Shown one piece after another: positions 47,171-57,201 of a stretch of 64,000 nucleotides of DNA (position 1 is its first letter; each line of letters starts with the position of its first letter). The stretch spans positions 1 through 64,000 of the forward strand of contig QRDG01001525.1 of assembly GCA_012064385.1 (NCBI GenBank), written 5' to 3'. The position numbers and the translations under genes were made by a program. The notes under the pieces are model-generated. The model saw only the letters and a list, made by a program, of their open reading frames with translations. It searched no databases and was not told where the DNA came from. The stretch is from Puccinellia tenuiflora (lineage: Eukaryota > Streptophyta > Magnoliopsida > Poales > Poaceae).

Positions 47171-48087
47171 CTGTCATAATCATGCTTTGCGACAAAAATC
47201 AATCAATGAATAAAGCATAAGAGTGATACTACAATTCTAAGCACAATAAATCGTCAAGGCTTAACAGACTTTATTTTTAGTCTTTTACATGTGTGAACAT
47301 GTGCCAAGTCAATCCAAATAAATCTTTTGGAGGAGGATCTCACTTCACCATACCATATTATAAACAATGCAAAACATGCTCACGTCTACATGACAAATTA
47401 TCCACTCTTAACAAGTTGAGACTAAGCGTAGGAATCCATAAAAGCTAAGTAATATCATCTACGTAACATTCTACCATAGTGAACTAAAACATGAGCATGA
47501 GGATAAGCATCTGTACAAAAATGAAAACAAATAGAGTTCATACCGAATTTCCTCATCACATCCGCGTCGCCAAATATCATCATTATTGCATAGACGCTTG
47601 CACAACCGAAAGATATAGAAATAATAAAAATGTGCAAGTGTCGTCACAAACACGGGTTGAACTCTGAAACAACTACAAAACGAAGAAGTGAAAATAATTT
47701 TGTGTTTTTCGAATAGTGAAAGGAACAACGCAAAACTAAAAGAGAAATCTTTTTGCTGTTTTCAATTTGGGAAGAAGCGGCTAAAAACCAAGTAGGAAAT
47801 AGACGAACAAGAAACAAAAGAAAATATTTTTTGTCTTTTTGATTATGAGAAAGAAGAGGCAAACAAAGAGGAAATCTTTTTGGGTTTTTGATTAAAAAAC
47901 AAAAAGAACAACTAAGGTGACTGAGCAAATTTAAAAGAGCGAAAAGAAAGCAAAAAAGAAAACTAATGAATATACAAAGGGATAACGAAGACACCGACAT
48001 ATGATAGTTAAGTGAACGAAATAAAAAGATGTCGGTGAGAAATACGTACTCCCCCAAGCTTAGGCTTTTGGCCTAAGTGGGATCCAT
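47171..48087. other. E2 non-coding stretch 3' of the ATHILA-type ORF
   Basis: AT-rich with no coding motif. Just after the ORF stop (minus strand) the sequence reads AAGCTTGGGGGAGTACG, typical of the region after this ORF in related elements. Confidence 0.6.
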
Positions 48088-49206
48088 CTACCATGGCGGC
48101 GGCACGCCCCAGTTGGCGACCGTCTGTGGCTGCCACTGCGAGTCCTGTGGCTCCTCCTCTGGGTCCTCCTCAGGGGCTAGTGATGCGAGGTACTCATCCA
48201 GCACCTCCTCAGGAAACGAGTATCCGTCCCTAGCAGTAGAGTTAATCAAAACAGGAGCAGGCAGTCTCACAAAGCGAGGGTTATCCAAATCAAAACCAAA
48301 TAACAATCTATACTGCAAGTTCTCCAAAGTGGAATCATAAGTGACATAGTGGTGATTTTTCATTGCAGCAAGATTAAGCCTAATAAAATCCAACTCTAGA
48401 TCATCTTCTCTAGGAGGAAGCATGGCAGTAGCAAGCATAATCGAAGCAATAATGCCTCCATAAATAGTCCCTCTAACCTTGTTAGTGCTAAGACGACGAG
48501 CAATAAGAGCGCCAATGTTATAAGTTTCATCACAATTAATAGCGGCGGCAAGAATAGCAAGATCAAGACTAGTCATGTTGCTCGTGTTATCCCGGGGAAG
48601 GATACAACGAGCAATGACATAGCCCAAATACCTCACAGTTGGAAACTGAATGCTCCCAAATTTTGCACGCATAGAGTCTCTCCAATCATCATGACATATT
48701 CTGGCATAGAGCTCCTTGAGGTACTGGGGCTGCGTGTTCATCTTGCTTGTGAGCCCCGAGTTCCTCACTCCTAAAGCGCTGCAAAACTCAGACAGAGGCA
48801 TTCTACACGGTCGCTCATATAGCATGAACTCCACACTAGGGTGATATGGATCATCATTGAAATTAAAGCTTCGCACAAAGATGTTAGTGAGCTTAAGATA
48901 TTGAGGCCTCTCCACTAATACAATATTTGTCAACGATGCGTTAGTGACAAGACTAGTAAATTCATTGTGTATACCTGCATCTTGTAGAAATTCATAACAT
49001 GGGTATACCGATGAACGCACATCCGTCTCTCGAGCAAGCACAATAACACCAAGTGGCTCCAAATCTTCATTATATGAAGGCCTCATTGGTGCATTAGAAC
49101 TTGACCCTCTCATTTCTCGACGAGAAGAGGGCTCCTTCTTAAAAATCCCACCTAAATTAAACTTAGGCATGTTCTTCCTTTTCTGAAATTTTTCAACAAA
49201 CCTCAT
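48088..49206 (-). CDS. Intact ATHILA-type ORF of E2 (372 aa, PF03078-like)
   Basis: The minus-strand ATG at 49,206 opens an uninterrupted 372-codon frame ending at 48,088. It starts basic (MRFVEKFQKRKNMPKF). The body has blocks such as FEFMLYERPCRMPLSEFCSA-like sequence, YARICHDDWRDSMRAKFGSI, VRYLGYVIARCILPRDNTSN, NIGALIARRLSTNKVRGTIY and GGIIASIMLATAMLPPREDD. The C-terminus is acidic (PEEDPEEEP). It resembles the ATHILA ORF-1 family of plant gypsy elements; its biochemical role is unknown. No signal peptide or membrane helix is obvious, so an envelope role is not supported. It is the only long intact frame in the three gypsy elements. Confidence 0.75.
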   Translation of the reverse strand: MRFVEKFQKRKNMPKFNLGGIFKKEPSSRREMRGSSSNAPMRPSYNEDLEPLGVIVLARETDVRSSVYPCYEFLQDAGIHNEFTSLVTNASLTNIVLVERPQYLKLTNIFVRSFNFNDDPYHPSVEFMLYERPCRMPLSEFCSALGVRNSGLTSKMNTQPQYLKELYARICHDDWRDSMRAKFGSIQFPTVRYLGYVIARCILPRDNTSNMTSLDLAILAAAINCDETYNIGALIARRLSTNKVRGTIYGGIIASIMLATAMLPPREDDLELDFIRLNLAAMKNHHYVTYDSTLENLQYRLLFGFDLDNPRFVRLPAPVLINSTARDGYSFPEEVLDEYLASLAPEEDPEEEPQDSQWQPQTVANWGVPPPW

Positions 49207-49961
49207 TAAACTTGAAAATAAAATGTAAGAAGTGCATTAGACTATTCCTATAACTCAATATCAACTAGTACATGCATCAAATCCATCTAACAAGCTACAA
49301 ATCAAGCATGCAAGTTCATATTCAAAGTCATAAACAACAGCAAAATACTCAACTTATACAAAACTATTCAAGATTCTAATTGGAGGGGTGAAGGAGTCAC
49401 ATACCAGAGAGGATTTGCTCCAAATTTCAGCAAGAATAATGGGCTAAACAAAGAGATTGAAAATTCCAGCACCAAAGAGCAAGAGCTCGGGTTTGAACAA
49501 TGGGGGATGATTTTTTCAAGTGAAAGAGAGAGAGAGTGGGAGGAGACTCACCTGGTGGGGCACACCAGAGGGCACAGGTGGCCCTTGCCCGCGACCTAGG
49601 TGCCACCCGCGAGTGGGACCCACGTGTGCCCCTGGGGCATCCCCCAGGTCAGCCCCAGTCACTTCTGTGTCTCTTTAAAAATAATAAAATTCATGTAATT
49701 TTTCTGGAATTTTTCGACAACTTTTCCCGAAGAACTTATAAGAGATTAAAGTTAAGCTAATAAAACAGGAATTTGACATTTAAAAGGGACAAACTAATCA
49801 AGAAATAAAAATTACGGAAAAACTAAATATGAGCAAAAGAAGAAAAATTAATGAATCTTGATATGTTTATGTTGCTAAAGTTGGTTTGTTAGCAAGGTTG
49901 ATCAAGTCTTGCTACCACACCAATTTTATTTGACATAAATTATTCAATATTCAACAAACAA
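49207..49961. other. E2 non-coding interval between protease and ATHILA-type ORF
   Basis: Here an autonomous Athila would have RT, RNase H and integrase (several kb). Only 755 bp remain, with no polymerase motif in any frame. Confidence 0.65.
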
Positions 49962-50450
49962 TCAAGTTACCTCATATTGAATAGGAATTGTCCCAATCAT
50001 GAGAGTTTCATATTTTCTTGAATACGTATGAATAGGACAATCAATAGTTCCAATCTTGATGGATTCAATATTCTCAATGGAGTTCAAACCAATTTTGGTA
50101 TTGATCTTCTTTGGAAAGTACACCGTGTGTTCTTTATCATCAACGTTAAAAGTAACTTTTCCTTTATTGCAATCAATAACATCCCCTGCAGTATTAAGAA
50201 AAGGTCTCCCAAGAATAATAGACATATTATCATCTTCAGGCATTTCCAATACCACGAAGTCAGTTAGGATTAAACAATTAGCAACTTTAACAGGAACATC
50301 CTCACAAATACCAATGGGCATAGCAGTGGACTTATCAGCAATTTGAAGGGAAATATCAGTAGGAATAAGCTTATCTAATAAAATTCTCTTATAAAGAGAA
50401 AATGGCATAACACTAACTCCTGTACCAAGATCACATAAGGCAGTTCTGAC
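49962..50450 (-). pseudogene. E2 retropepsin
   Basis: The minus-strand frame contains the active site region (CDLGTGVSVMPFSLYKRIL), KLIPTDISLQIADKSTAMPI and the ILGRPFLNTAGDVIDCNKGK motif. It is separated from the upstream Gag linker by a frameshift near 50,440-50,470. It would process Gag; RT does not follow. Confidence 0.85.
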
Positions 50451-51580
50451 ATGGAAAGAGTAGTAGGTATACCTGGATCACCAAGCTTTTTAGGAATCTT
50501 GCCATGGAAAGAGTAATTAGCAAGCATAGTGGAGATTTCTTCATTAGGGATTTTTCTTTTATTAGTAACAATGTCTTTCATATATTTTGAATAGGGAGGC
50601 AACTTAATAGCATCTGTCAAAGGAATTTGCAAAAAGAGGGGCTTCATCCATTCACAAAATTTGTTATAGTGTTCTTCTTCCTTAGCCCTCTGAGATTTAG
50701 ATGGAAAAGGCATGGGTTTTTGCACCCATGGCTCTCTCTCTTTACCATGTTTTTTAGCAACAGGAGGTGCAGTCTCCTCCTCCTGTTCTTCAGGTTCATT
50801 AGTATCATTATCATGCTCATTACCACTTTCAGTTTCAGCATCCGAAATAGAGACAGAATTAGGATTATTACTTGTAGGTTCTTTATCAAGTTCCATATTA
50901 CTAGCTTCTCCTAATTCTTTATGTTTCTTCCTTTTCTTTTTCTTTTTAGGGGAACTAGTAATATTATTTTCAACCAATTGAGATTCTTGTTCAATTCTTT
51001 TAGGATGTCCCTCAGGATAAAGAGGATCTTGAGTAGAGATACCTCCTCTAGTTAAAACACCACAAGTTTGTTTATTACTTTGTGTAGGAATTCCAACAAG
51101 CAAGTCTTTTTGCACTTTAGTAATTTGTTCAAGTTGAGTTTGGACCATATGAAAATGCTTAACAAGACCTCTGACATCATTAGCAGTTTTCTCCAAGACA
51201 GAATGCAAATTTTAAATAACCAGGGTGTTATCATTTAATTGTTCTTGAATTTGCATATTAAAATGAGTTTGTTTAACAATAAAGTTATCAAATTCATCCA
51301 AACACTGACTAGGAGGCTTACTATAAGGAATATCATTAACAGTAAAATTATGAAGAGAGTGTACCTCTACCATAGGTGGGTGAGTGGTAGGCTCACATAA
51401 AGTTTCAATTGGAGGTAAATTCTTCACATCTTCAGCTCTAATACCTTTTTCCTTAATAGATCTTTTGGCTTCTTGCATATCTTCTGGGTTTAGGAAGAGC
51501 ACTCCCCTTTTCTTCGGAGTTGGTAATGGAGGAGGTTCATGAATGCTCCATTCATCATGATTTTTGGCAATCTTAGCCAT
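50430..51580 (-). pseudogene. E2 Gag C-terminal/linker region
   Basis: The minus-strand frame begins MAKIAKNHDEWSIHEPPPLP and has one in-frame TAA at 51,212 (TLVI stop NLHSVLEK). It goes on through a Lys-rich run (KKKKKRKKHKELGE) and an acidic patch (EPEEQEEETAPP). It ends with the conserved FCEWMKPLFLQIPLTDAIKL and PPYSKYMKDIVTNKRKIPNE blocks that precede the protease in Athila-type elements. Confidence 0.82.
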
Positions 51581-51797
51581 TAGTTCTTCAGCTTCATCTA
51601 CAGTCCTTTTGCTGAATACACAACCAGCACAGCTATCTAGGTATGTCCTAGATTCAACAGTTAGTCCATTACAAAATATATCAAGCAGTTCATTCTTTGG
51701 AATATCATGCCCTGGCCGAGCCCTGAGTAGCTAGTGATCCGAATCTCCCCCAAGCTTTAGGGAGATGCTCATCCTCCAATTGTCTGAAATTGAAAAT

Positions 51798-52620
51798 TCA
51801 CTGCAAAGCCTCATACTGCATGTGAGCGGGAAAATATTTTGCAAGGAAAACATCAAGCAATTCATGAGAACTTTTTATGGATCCATAAGGTAAAGCATTA
51901 TACCACACTTTGGCATCATCTTTGAATGAGAAAGGAAACAACTTTACTAAATAGTAACGCTGTATCTTTTTATCATCAGAAAATAGAAGGCTAAGCGAAG
52001 CTAATTTGTTCATGTGTTCTACAGCATTGTCATCCTTAGTTCCACAAAAAGGATCAGATTCAACATTAGATATGAGTGAAAGATCAACAAAGAAATTAAA
52101 ATCATCATCTTTAATGCATATGGGAGAGGTAGCAAACTCAGGATCAGGTGTAAAATAGTTCTTAACAGCATGCTTTTCAAGCAATTTCCTCAAAGCATCA
52201 GGATCTTTAGAAGTAGAACAGTCCATATATTGTCTAATAAACTCATCATTAAGATCAATGTAGGAATCATCAGGATACCTACTCTCATAATTATATGGAT
52301 TATGAGAGCTCACAGGTGTAGTAAGATTTTCATTGGGCATTTTAATTTCTTTAGACCTAGTGACAAGAGATTCTAAAAAGGGGCCTAAAGAACCAGCATC
52401 ATCAAGCACAGCAGAAGCATCATCAAATTTATCAGAAGCAGTAGCGCACTCAGAAAGCAAAGCATCATCAATAGGATGAGTGTTCACAGGTGGTGTAATA
52501 AGTTGACTTAAAACAGTAGGTGAATCAAGAGTAGCTTTAGAGTTCAGAGCAGTACCTTTCCTTGTGGTGGAAGGTAGTATTGGAAACTTAGGATCTCGCT
52601 TACCGTTCATGATGAAGAGT
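51798..52620 (-). pseudogene. E2 Gag N-terminal half (Retrotrans_gag)
   Basis: The minus-strand frame starts at about MNGKRDPKFPILPSTTRKG. The core is YYLVKLFPFSFKDDAKVWYN and SHELLDVFLAKYFPAHMQYE. It ends at a stop after ALQ at 51,798. The next part of Gag (51,580 onward) is in a different frame, with a decayed segment between (51,590-51,797, including CAGCVFSKRTV-like remains). Gag forms the cytoplasmic particle; this copy is broken. Confidence 0.85.
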
Positions 52621-52673
52621 AAATTACAGCAGACAGAAAAACTCCCAGGTGAACTTATAAATAGAGCTATGCT

Positions 52674-52690
52674 CCCCGAAAACGGCGCCA
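52674..52690 (-). other. E2 primer-binding site, degenerate
   Basis: The minus strand reads TGGCGCCGTTTCGGGGA, a slightly altered version of the tRNA-Asp primer site that is perfect in E1. It lies 11 bases from the LTR end. Confidence 0.75.
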
Positions 52691-52701
52691 GAAAATAGTC
52701 T

Positions 52702-54098
52702 TGATGACCCACAAGTGTAGGGGATCACAACAGTCTTCGCGGGTAGTTTGACCCTAATTTATTGATTCGACACAAGGGGAGCCAAAGAATATTTATAAGC
52801 CTTAGCAGTTGAGTTGTCAATTCAACAACACCTGAAAAGGATTTCTCTCGAAGCAATTTATCAGTAGTAACAGTGATTTGATGGCAGAAGTAGAGTAGTA
52901 ACAACAGTAGTAAAATAAAGACAGCAATGATAACGGTAAAAGTAATGATTGTAAACAGCGGGATTAAAATACCGTAGGCATAGGGACAGATAGACGGGCG
53001 TTGCATGAATAAGATAGCTCATGAAATGAACATAACTAAGCACGAAGCAAATAAACATATAAATAGCATCCAAGTATCAAACAATCATAGGCATGTATTC
53101 CTAATTTAGCCGTACATGCTTGCAATAAGAACTTGCACGACATCTTTTGTCCTGCCATCCGGTTTCAGCCGGGCCAATTAAGGAACAAATGGCAATTAAG
53201 GTGTTCCTTTTAATAGAACACCAGATCAAAGCATTAACACTCAATGAATACATGTAACCCTCGAGTTGCCAACCATTCCCATCGATGTCCCCGTTTCTGT
53301 CACTCGGGGTCTCCGGTTCCGGTTGACAACAAGTGCATACAACTAGTAGATAGGATCCAAACAACAATTATACTCATGCAAACATAAGTGTTCAGATCTG
53401 AAAACATGGCACCCGGACCCAAAGTGACAAGCATTAAGCATAACTAGTTGTACCAACGATGATTAACACAAATAGAGGATACTAGGCATCGTGCCCTAAC
53501 AATTTGGCATCGAAATACATGAGCAATCTTATTCAATCCCTTCCATCCCCTTGCCTACAGCAAGGAACTACTCACACATGGTGGGGGACGACATGAATGG
53601 TTCATGGAGAGGCGTTGGCGGTGACGATGGCGGCGATCTCCACTCCGGAAGGGTGCCAGAACAGCGATCCTGGACCCCGAATTTAGGGTTCGTGATGGCG
53701 GAGGAGCACCGTAAGGTTTTTGGAAAAGTGTTCGGGGGCTCGCGTTTTTAGGCCGAGAGGGTGCTTATAAGGGAAGGGGGGTCGCCAGAGGAGGTCCCAG
53801 GGGCAGGGGCGGCCTCCTGCCACGGCCTGGCCCCCACCCGTGGGTGGGACCCGCCCCTACTCCTGGGGTGCCCCCCCTCGCGATCTTCTGGGTCCGTGGC
53901 TCTTTTCCCTCAAAAATACTTTTTATATTTTTTCTGAAATTTTCCGCGAACCTCTGAACCCTGCACAAAAGAAAGACACCAAATGCAATTCTGCTGAAAA
54001 CAGCATCAGTTTGGGTTAGTTCCAAACAAATTCATTAATAATCAGAGGCAAAACAATAGCAAAGTGTTTGGAAAAGTAGATACGTTTGCAACTTATCA
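52702..54098 (-). repeat. E2 5' LTR (1,397 bp)
   Basis: Plus-strand limits are TGATGACCCACAAG and GCAACTTATCA. It carries the GGGTGCCAGAACAGCG block and a minus-strand TATA-like CCTTATAAGC near 53,765. It is the same family as the fragment at 22,709-23,767. Confidence 0.95.
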
Positions 54099-54103
54099 AG
54101 CTG

Positions 54104-55123
54104 ATCTACCCTTTCAAACAAAGAGTCTTGTTTTTCGAACTTAGATATAATTTCCTTATTAAGCTCCTTTTGAGTAGATATAAATGACCTAATGGTGTTT
54201 TCCAAGTCACTAGAAACATTGCTACTAGTGGTATATTTGTTTGGCACATATGGGGGTTTATTATAGGGATTATAATTGTTGTTACCATACCCATTATTAC
54301 CATAGTTCCTAATGAAGTTAACATCAACATTTTCAAGATTATTACCAACTAGTTCTTGCAAAGGGACATTCTCAATATTTTGTTTATTAATGAAAGCAAG
54401 AATAGTGTCCATTTTAGATGACAAATCATTTGTTTCTTCTATAGAGTTTACTTTCTTAGATGGATTAGATGCTCTTTCAGTATTCCATTGACTATAGTTT
54501 TGTAAAATACTTTCTAAGATGTTCTTAGCTTCTACTATAGTTTTTCCCATAAAAGCCCCTCCAGCAGCTGAATCAGGAATATTTCTAGACATGTAATTTA
54601 GATCATTATAAAAAGAGTGTAATATGGTCCATTCATTAACCCCATGTGAAGGACAAGTTCTAACCATAAGTTTTATCCTATCCCAATCCATAGCAACATG
54701 TTCATTTTCATTTTTCCAAAAAGAAAGGATATTGTTTCTATTTTGCAAAATTTAAATAGGAGGATAATATTTCTAAATGAAAGCTTCTTTTAGATCACTC
54801 CAAGAATTAATGCTATCAGTAGGTAGTGAATGCAACCATTCTTTAGCTTTTCCTCTAAGTGAAAAAGGAAATAATTTCAGTTTTAGAATATCACTTTCCA
54901 CATTTTTAAATTTTTTCATGTCACATATTTCAACAAAATCATGAAGATGCATAGAGGCATCCTCCACAGCACTACCGTCAAATTGTTCCCTAGTTATCAA
55001 GTTCAACAAACTAGGACTTACTTCATAACTATCAGCTGTTATCTCAGGTGTGGCAATGGGCCTAGCAATAAATTGATCATTTGGAGTGTTTGTGTAGTCA
55101 CACAACTTAGTTCTATCACCCAT
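54104..55123 (-). pseudogene. E1 Gag, first part (interrupted by E2)
   Basis: The minus-strand ATG at 55,123 starts MGDRTKLCDYTNTPNDQF. The Retrotrans_gag core is LKLKLFPFSLRGKAKEWLHS and INSWSDLKEAFI. Two in-frame stops follow closely (TAG after EAFI at 54,773, TAA 6 codons on). The frame reopens with NRNNILSFWKNENEHVAMDW, TCPSHGVNEWTILHSFYNDL, an Asn/Tyr-rich stretch (GYGNNNYNPYNKPPYVPN) and FEKQDSLFERVDQL, where E2 begins. It continues at 46,974. Confidence 0.88.
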
Positions 55124-55428
55124 TTTTGCAGATTTTTATGTGTTTTTAATTTTTTTATGCAAAACTGAAAGTAAAATGACACTAAACAATGCAAACTGAA
55201 ATAACAAATGCAACACAAAATGCAAAACTGAAAATAAAATATGCAAACCGAAATATAAAGATGATATGCAAGACAAAAACAAAACAAAATAAAATGCTTT
55301 GAAGGTAAAGATGGATAAGATGATGCTCACTTAGGTGCAACCTCCCCAAGCTTAGGTGTTAGCACAAGTTGGTGATGAAGTTGACTTTGTTGTGAGATAC
55401 TCCTTGGACAAATATTTACAGCAATGAT

Positions 55429-55446
55429 TCCCCGGCAACGGCGCCA
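55429..55446 (-). other. E1 primer-binding site (tRNA-Asp type)
   Basis: The minus strand reads TGGCGCCGTTGCCGGGGA, the standard Athila-lineage primer site, 11 bases from the 5' LTR end. Confidence 0.9.
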
Positions 55447-55457
55447 GAAAATTGTCT

Positions 55458-57196
55458 TGATGGCCTTTGACGTAGTTACCTGCGTCAAATGAATATGGTT
55501 AGGTTGAGACTCCAAGTGCAGAGTGCATAGTATAGGAAATACATTTTTCCCCACAAGGGGTGACTCGAGGGTTTAATATCGAACTCTCGGGGAATCAATA
55601 GTGAAAGATTTATCTTCTTATCCTTCTCTTGAAAACCTACAAAACAAAGTAAATTGTTTTGTGCCCTCAACCTCACCAAGTGGGTGTCAAGCACAAGGTG
55701 TGAGAATGATATCAAAACAAAATGAATGCAAACAAGAAATAAATATGCAATGATGATAAATAAATATGCAAGGATGGTGGAAACAATGATGGATGATATT
55801 TTTGGGTTTTGTATTGTGAATGCAAGATATAAAAGTATTTTTGTATTTTCGGATTTTTAAATGGCAAAAAATGGAAAATGGATAAAAGTTGTTGGAAAGG
55901 CGTTTCTTATGATTACAAATGGACCGGGGTTCATGGTTTCACAAATGCACTCTCTCTTTAATAAAGTGGTAGACAATGGAACACTAGAATTAACATATGA
56001 GATTGCAACAAAAAGGTTTCATGACAAGTTACTAATTATATGGGCATCACGTCCTAACATAGAGATCTTTTGTTTATTAATCTCTCTTACACTCCACCAA
56101 GATGTGAATTAAATCTTAGCACCTCAGTAATTAAGATAAATCAGAGCATAGCTTTAAGTCTTATGACATGAAGTTAAAATAAGAACATGCTAGATCTAGT
56201 CATGGAGAAGTGGAAATGGTCACACCCACACCTCCGGTAGCATGGTATTTTTCTTTATCCCTAGTGAGGCAACAAAGTAAGGTAAAAATACCCAAGTGGA
56301 TCGCGGAACTTCTCTCACCTTCACCGCACTAGCCACCCCCTCATTACTCCAACTAATGCACACGTTCCCCCACACATGCTCTCATAAACATGCTTGATCA
56401 AAACAAGTAGACAAGAACGGGGTACATAATATGCATCTACTTTCATAACTGAAACAAAACAATTGCAATCTCAAACATATATTAACTCATAAAGAGATCC
56501 ACCACAAAGGAATTACATAGATGACCGTAATCATGTTCGACAGCTCATACGGTGCTAATTAGTGAAGCTTAAAGAGAGGAGAGATACATAAGTTACTTCC
56601 ACAAACCCATAGTCCAGGGGTGGACTACTCCCTCTTCATCATGGAGACGGTGGAAATGTCGTTGGGGGAGATGGAGACCACACCGGCAGTGCCCCACCGG
56701 AGTTTTCCCCCTCCAATCTGCAACTCCAGGTCTCTGTTTCGTGGTTTCTGTGTTTCGGTGGCGCTCTCCTCTGGAAAATGTCGGGCGGCTATTTTTATAG
56801 GAGTTTTTAGTTCAAGACGGAGGCGTGGGGACGAAGATCGACGGCAACGGAGCCTCGAGGCCCAAAAGAGGGGTCCCCACGCGGCCAAGGAATCTGGCCG
56901 CGTGGGACCACCTAATTTGGTCCTCAGGCCTCCTCTTGTGCACTTCCTTGACTCCCAAGCTTCGTTCCTTCTAAAAAATGATGCTCGTAAATTTTCAAGT
57001 CATTTGGACGTCGTTTGGGTCCCTGAAACATCAAAATATAGAAAATAGGGTTTTCTGCCAGTGCAGGGTAAATCCAGAAAAAATAAGAAAACTATGAAAT
57101 CTTCCCAAAATCATTATAAAACAATGATATAACCCTTATATGATTCAAATATGAGTATTATAATGCAAAGTTCATGTATGCATTTTACATGCATCA
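55458..57196 (-). repeat. E1 5' LTR (1,739 bp)
   Basis: Plus-strand limits are TGATGGCCTTTGACG and CATTTTACATGCATCA. It is full length, including about 180 bp lost from the 3' LTR. The right limit is followed at once by the GTGGC duplication and copia gag. Confidence 0.95.
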
Positions 57197-57201
57197 GTGG
57201 C

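Larger units (their letters stand above)
46980..54098 (-). mobile_element. Gypsy element E2 (Athila-type, polymerase-less) nested in E1
   Basis: Bounded by the perfect 5-bp target duplication AGCTG (46,975-46,979 and 54,099-54,103). The 5' LTR is 52,702-54,098. The 3' LTR is reduced to 46,980-47,170. Minus-strand coding order: gag, linker, protease, then an ATHILA-type ORF. RT, RNase H and integrase are absent. A primer-site remnant lies at 52,674-52,690. The insertion split E1 Gag after FERVDQL. Confidence 0.95.
42245..57196 (-). mobile_element. Gypsy element E1 (Athila-type, polymerase-less), minus orientation, hosts E2
   Basis: LTRs at 42,245-43,807 (3') and 55,458-57,196 (5'), both TGATGG...GCATCA on the plus strand, are bounded by the perfect 5-bp target duplication GTGGC (42,240-42,244 and 57,197-57,201). 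The primer site (55,429-55,446) is a perfect tRNA-Asp match. The purine tract is next to the 3' LTR. Coding is limited to Gag-protease (55,123-54,104, then 46,974-46,260). Without E2 and its duplicate the element is about 7.8 kb. No RT or integrase motif, so it depends on an autonomous partner. Confidence 0.95.

Noticed and set aside
48088..49206. Calling the ATHILA-type ORF an envelope protein
   Set aside because: No signal peptide, transmembrane segment or furin-like site is visible; position alone is not enough.
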